From positions 1-22,418 of the forward strand of contig CAYOEZ010000058.1 in the NCBI GenBank assembly GCA_964402955.1: a stretch of DNA of 22,418 nt. Direction: 5' to 3'. The translations under genes were made by a program, and so were the position numbers. The first letter of the stretch is position 1. Each line of letters starts with the position of its first letter. The notes beneath the pieces are model-generated. The model was given only the letters and a program-made list of their open reading frames with translations. It did not search any database and was not told where the DNA came from. This DNA is from CAYOEZ01 sp964402955 (GTDB lineage: Bacteria; Chloroflexota; DTOL01; DAOUCN01). Shown one piece after another: positions 21,958-22,418 of this stretch.

Positions 21958-22281
21958 ATGGTTGATGAGTCTATTGTCGTAGCAGTGCGCAGCTATCTAC
22001 GCAACCTGCAAATGCAAGGGCTGGCTGTCAGCTTTGGTGTAGTCTTCGGCTCGCAGGCAACGGGCAGAACCGACCGTTGGAGCGATATTGATCTGCTTGT
22101 CGTGTCCCCGCGCTTCGATGCCATGCGCAACCGCAAAGATGTCAGCTTGCTCTGGCGCGTTGCTGCACGTACTGACGCCCGCATCGAGCCTGTTCCCTGC
22201 GGCGAACGTCAGTGGAGCGACGGTTCCAGCCCAATTATCGAGATAGCGCGCAGAGAGGGACAGATGGTAGCTATGGACTGA
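21958..22281 (+). CDS. Nucleotidyltransferase-domain protein (MNT/NTP_transf_2)
   Basis: A 107-residue protein with an intact core: VVFGSQATGRTDRW followed by SDIDLLVVS (Gly31-Ser32, Asp43 and Asp45). The end, ARIEPVPCGERQW and SPIIEIARREG, is like other short nucleotidyltransferases I know. ATG 21958 follows GGAGGAAG at 21943-21950; the longer frame to 21904 is not supported. No HEPN gene follows within the remaining 137 bases, so the partner is either absent, or is the upstream DUF433/DUF5615 pair, or lies beyond the window. Confidence 0.85.
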   Translation: MVDESIVVAVRSYLRNLQMQGLAVSFGVVFGSQATGRTDRWSDIDLLVVSPRFDAMRNRKDVSLLWRVAARTDARIEPVPCGERQWSDGSSPIIEIARREGQMVAMD

Positions 22282-22299
22282 GAGCCTGTACATAAGAAC

Positions 22300-22326
22300 G
22301 AGATGCTGATTGATCTCGCAATGACG
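22300..22326. repeat. Relic of the 92-bp fold-back repeat
   Basis: CTCGCAATGACG at 22315-22326 is identical to the right arm of the element at 18461-18472. The bases before it (GAGATGCTGATTGAT) keep traces of the inner arm. The left half is missing. The rest of 22282-22418 shows no gene; the small ORFs there look like chance frames. Confidence 0.5.
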
Positions 22327-22418
22327 CATAGTGCTGAACGCCAATGGATTCTGGAGAGAGCAACAAACGTGTAGCGGTGCTGAGTGAGACGGCACATCAG
22401 CAGAAACCTGTGAATGGC

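Overview
The window is a piece of a high-GC bacterial chromosome, probably a draft or metagenome scaffold because it holds a 10-N gap at 783-792. The gene families suggest Chloroflexota (Anaerolineae/Caldilineae-like). The pointers are many small toxin-antitoxin genes (MNT/HEPN, Phd/VapC, DUF433/DUF5615), several kinds of short dispersed inverted repeats, a large PAS-GAF-HD-GYP sensor, and an uncharacterised protein at 2944-3429 of a kind I recall from Chloroflexota and Cyanobacteria. This placement is inference; there is no rRNA or other marker gene here.

Left end (1-3430): a HerA-type P-loop ATPase, visibly lower in GC than the rest and split by the assembly gap, is followed by a small CopD-like membrane protein. 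Next comes a minimal nucleotidyltransferase (MNT) antitoxin gene whose HEPN toxin partner is cut off after 13 codons. An uncharacterised gene lies on the minus strand.

Sugar-nucleotide block (3500-8980): rmd, manC, gmd and a phosphomannomutase together cover mannose-6-P -> mannose-1-P -> GDP-mannose -> GDP-4-keto-6-deoxymannose -> GDP-D-rhamnose. This pathway feeds surface polysaccharide or glycan synthesis. It is driven by a good promoter at 3508-3536, divergent from the minus-strand gene. A zinc-ribbon NUDIX hydrolase follows. The intergenic gaps carry fold-back repeats.

Signalling and transport block (8980-18340): a promoter and a roughly 470-nt leader with nested hairpins precede a 991-residue membrane sensor ending in an intact HD-GYP (cyclic-di-GMP phosphodiesterase) domain. 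Then come a VanZ-like protein, an MFS transporter, a nitroreductase, a UMF1/Atg22-like MFS transporter, and a 622-residue DUF4914-type protein with a HprK/PEPCK-like P-loop and no known function.

Toxin-antitoxin island (18380-22418): after a fold-back repeat and a strong intrinsic terminator comes a Phd/VapC pair whose promoter overlaps a nearly ideal 29-bp palindrome. A UGT-type glycosyltransferase starts one base after vapC. A second MNT gene, again with its partner ORF cut off after six codons, follows; then a DUF433/DUF5615 pair and a third MNT gene. The second MNT gene and the DUF433 gene have almost the same promoter (TTGGCA, 18 bp, TATAAT preceded by GGTG).

The clearest pattern is the repeated loss of HEPN toxins next to retained MNT antitoxins. 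The best candidates for undescribed biology are the DUF4914 kinase-like protein, the structured leader of the HD-GYP gene, the vapBC-coupled glycosyltransferase and the DUF433/DUF5615/MNT gene trio. I found no CRISPR array, tRNA, rRNA, transposase or prophage gene.
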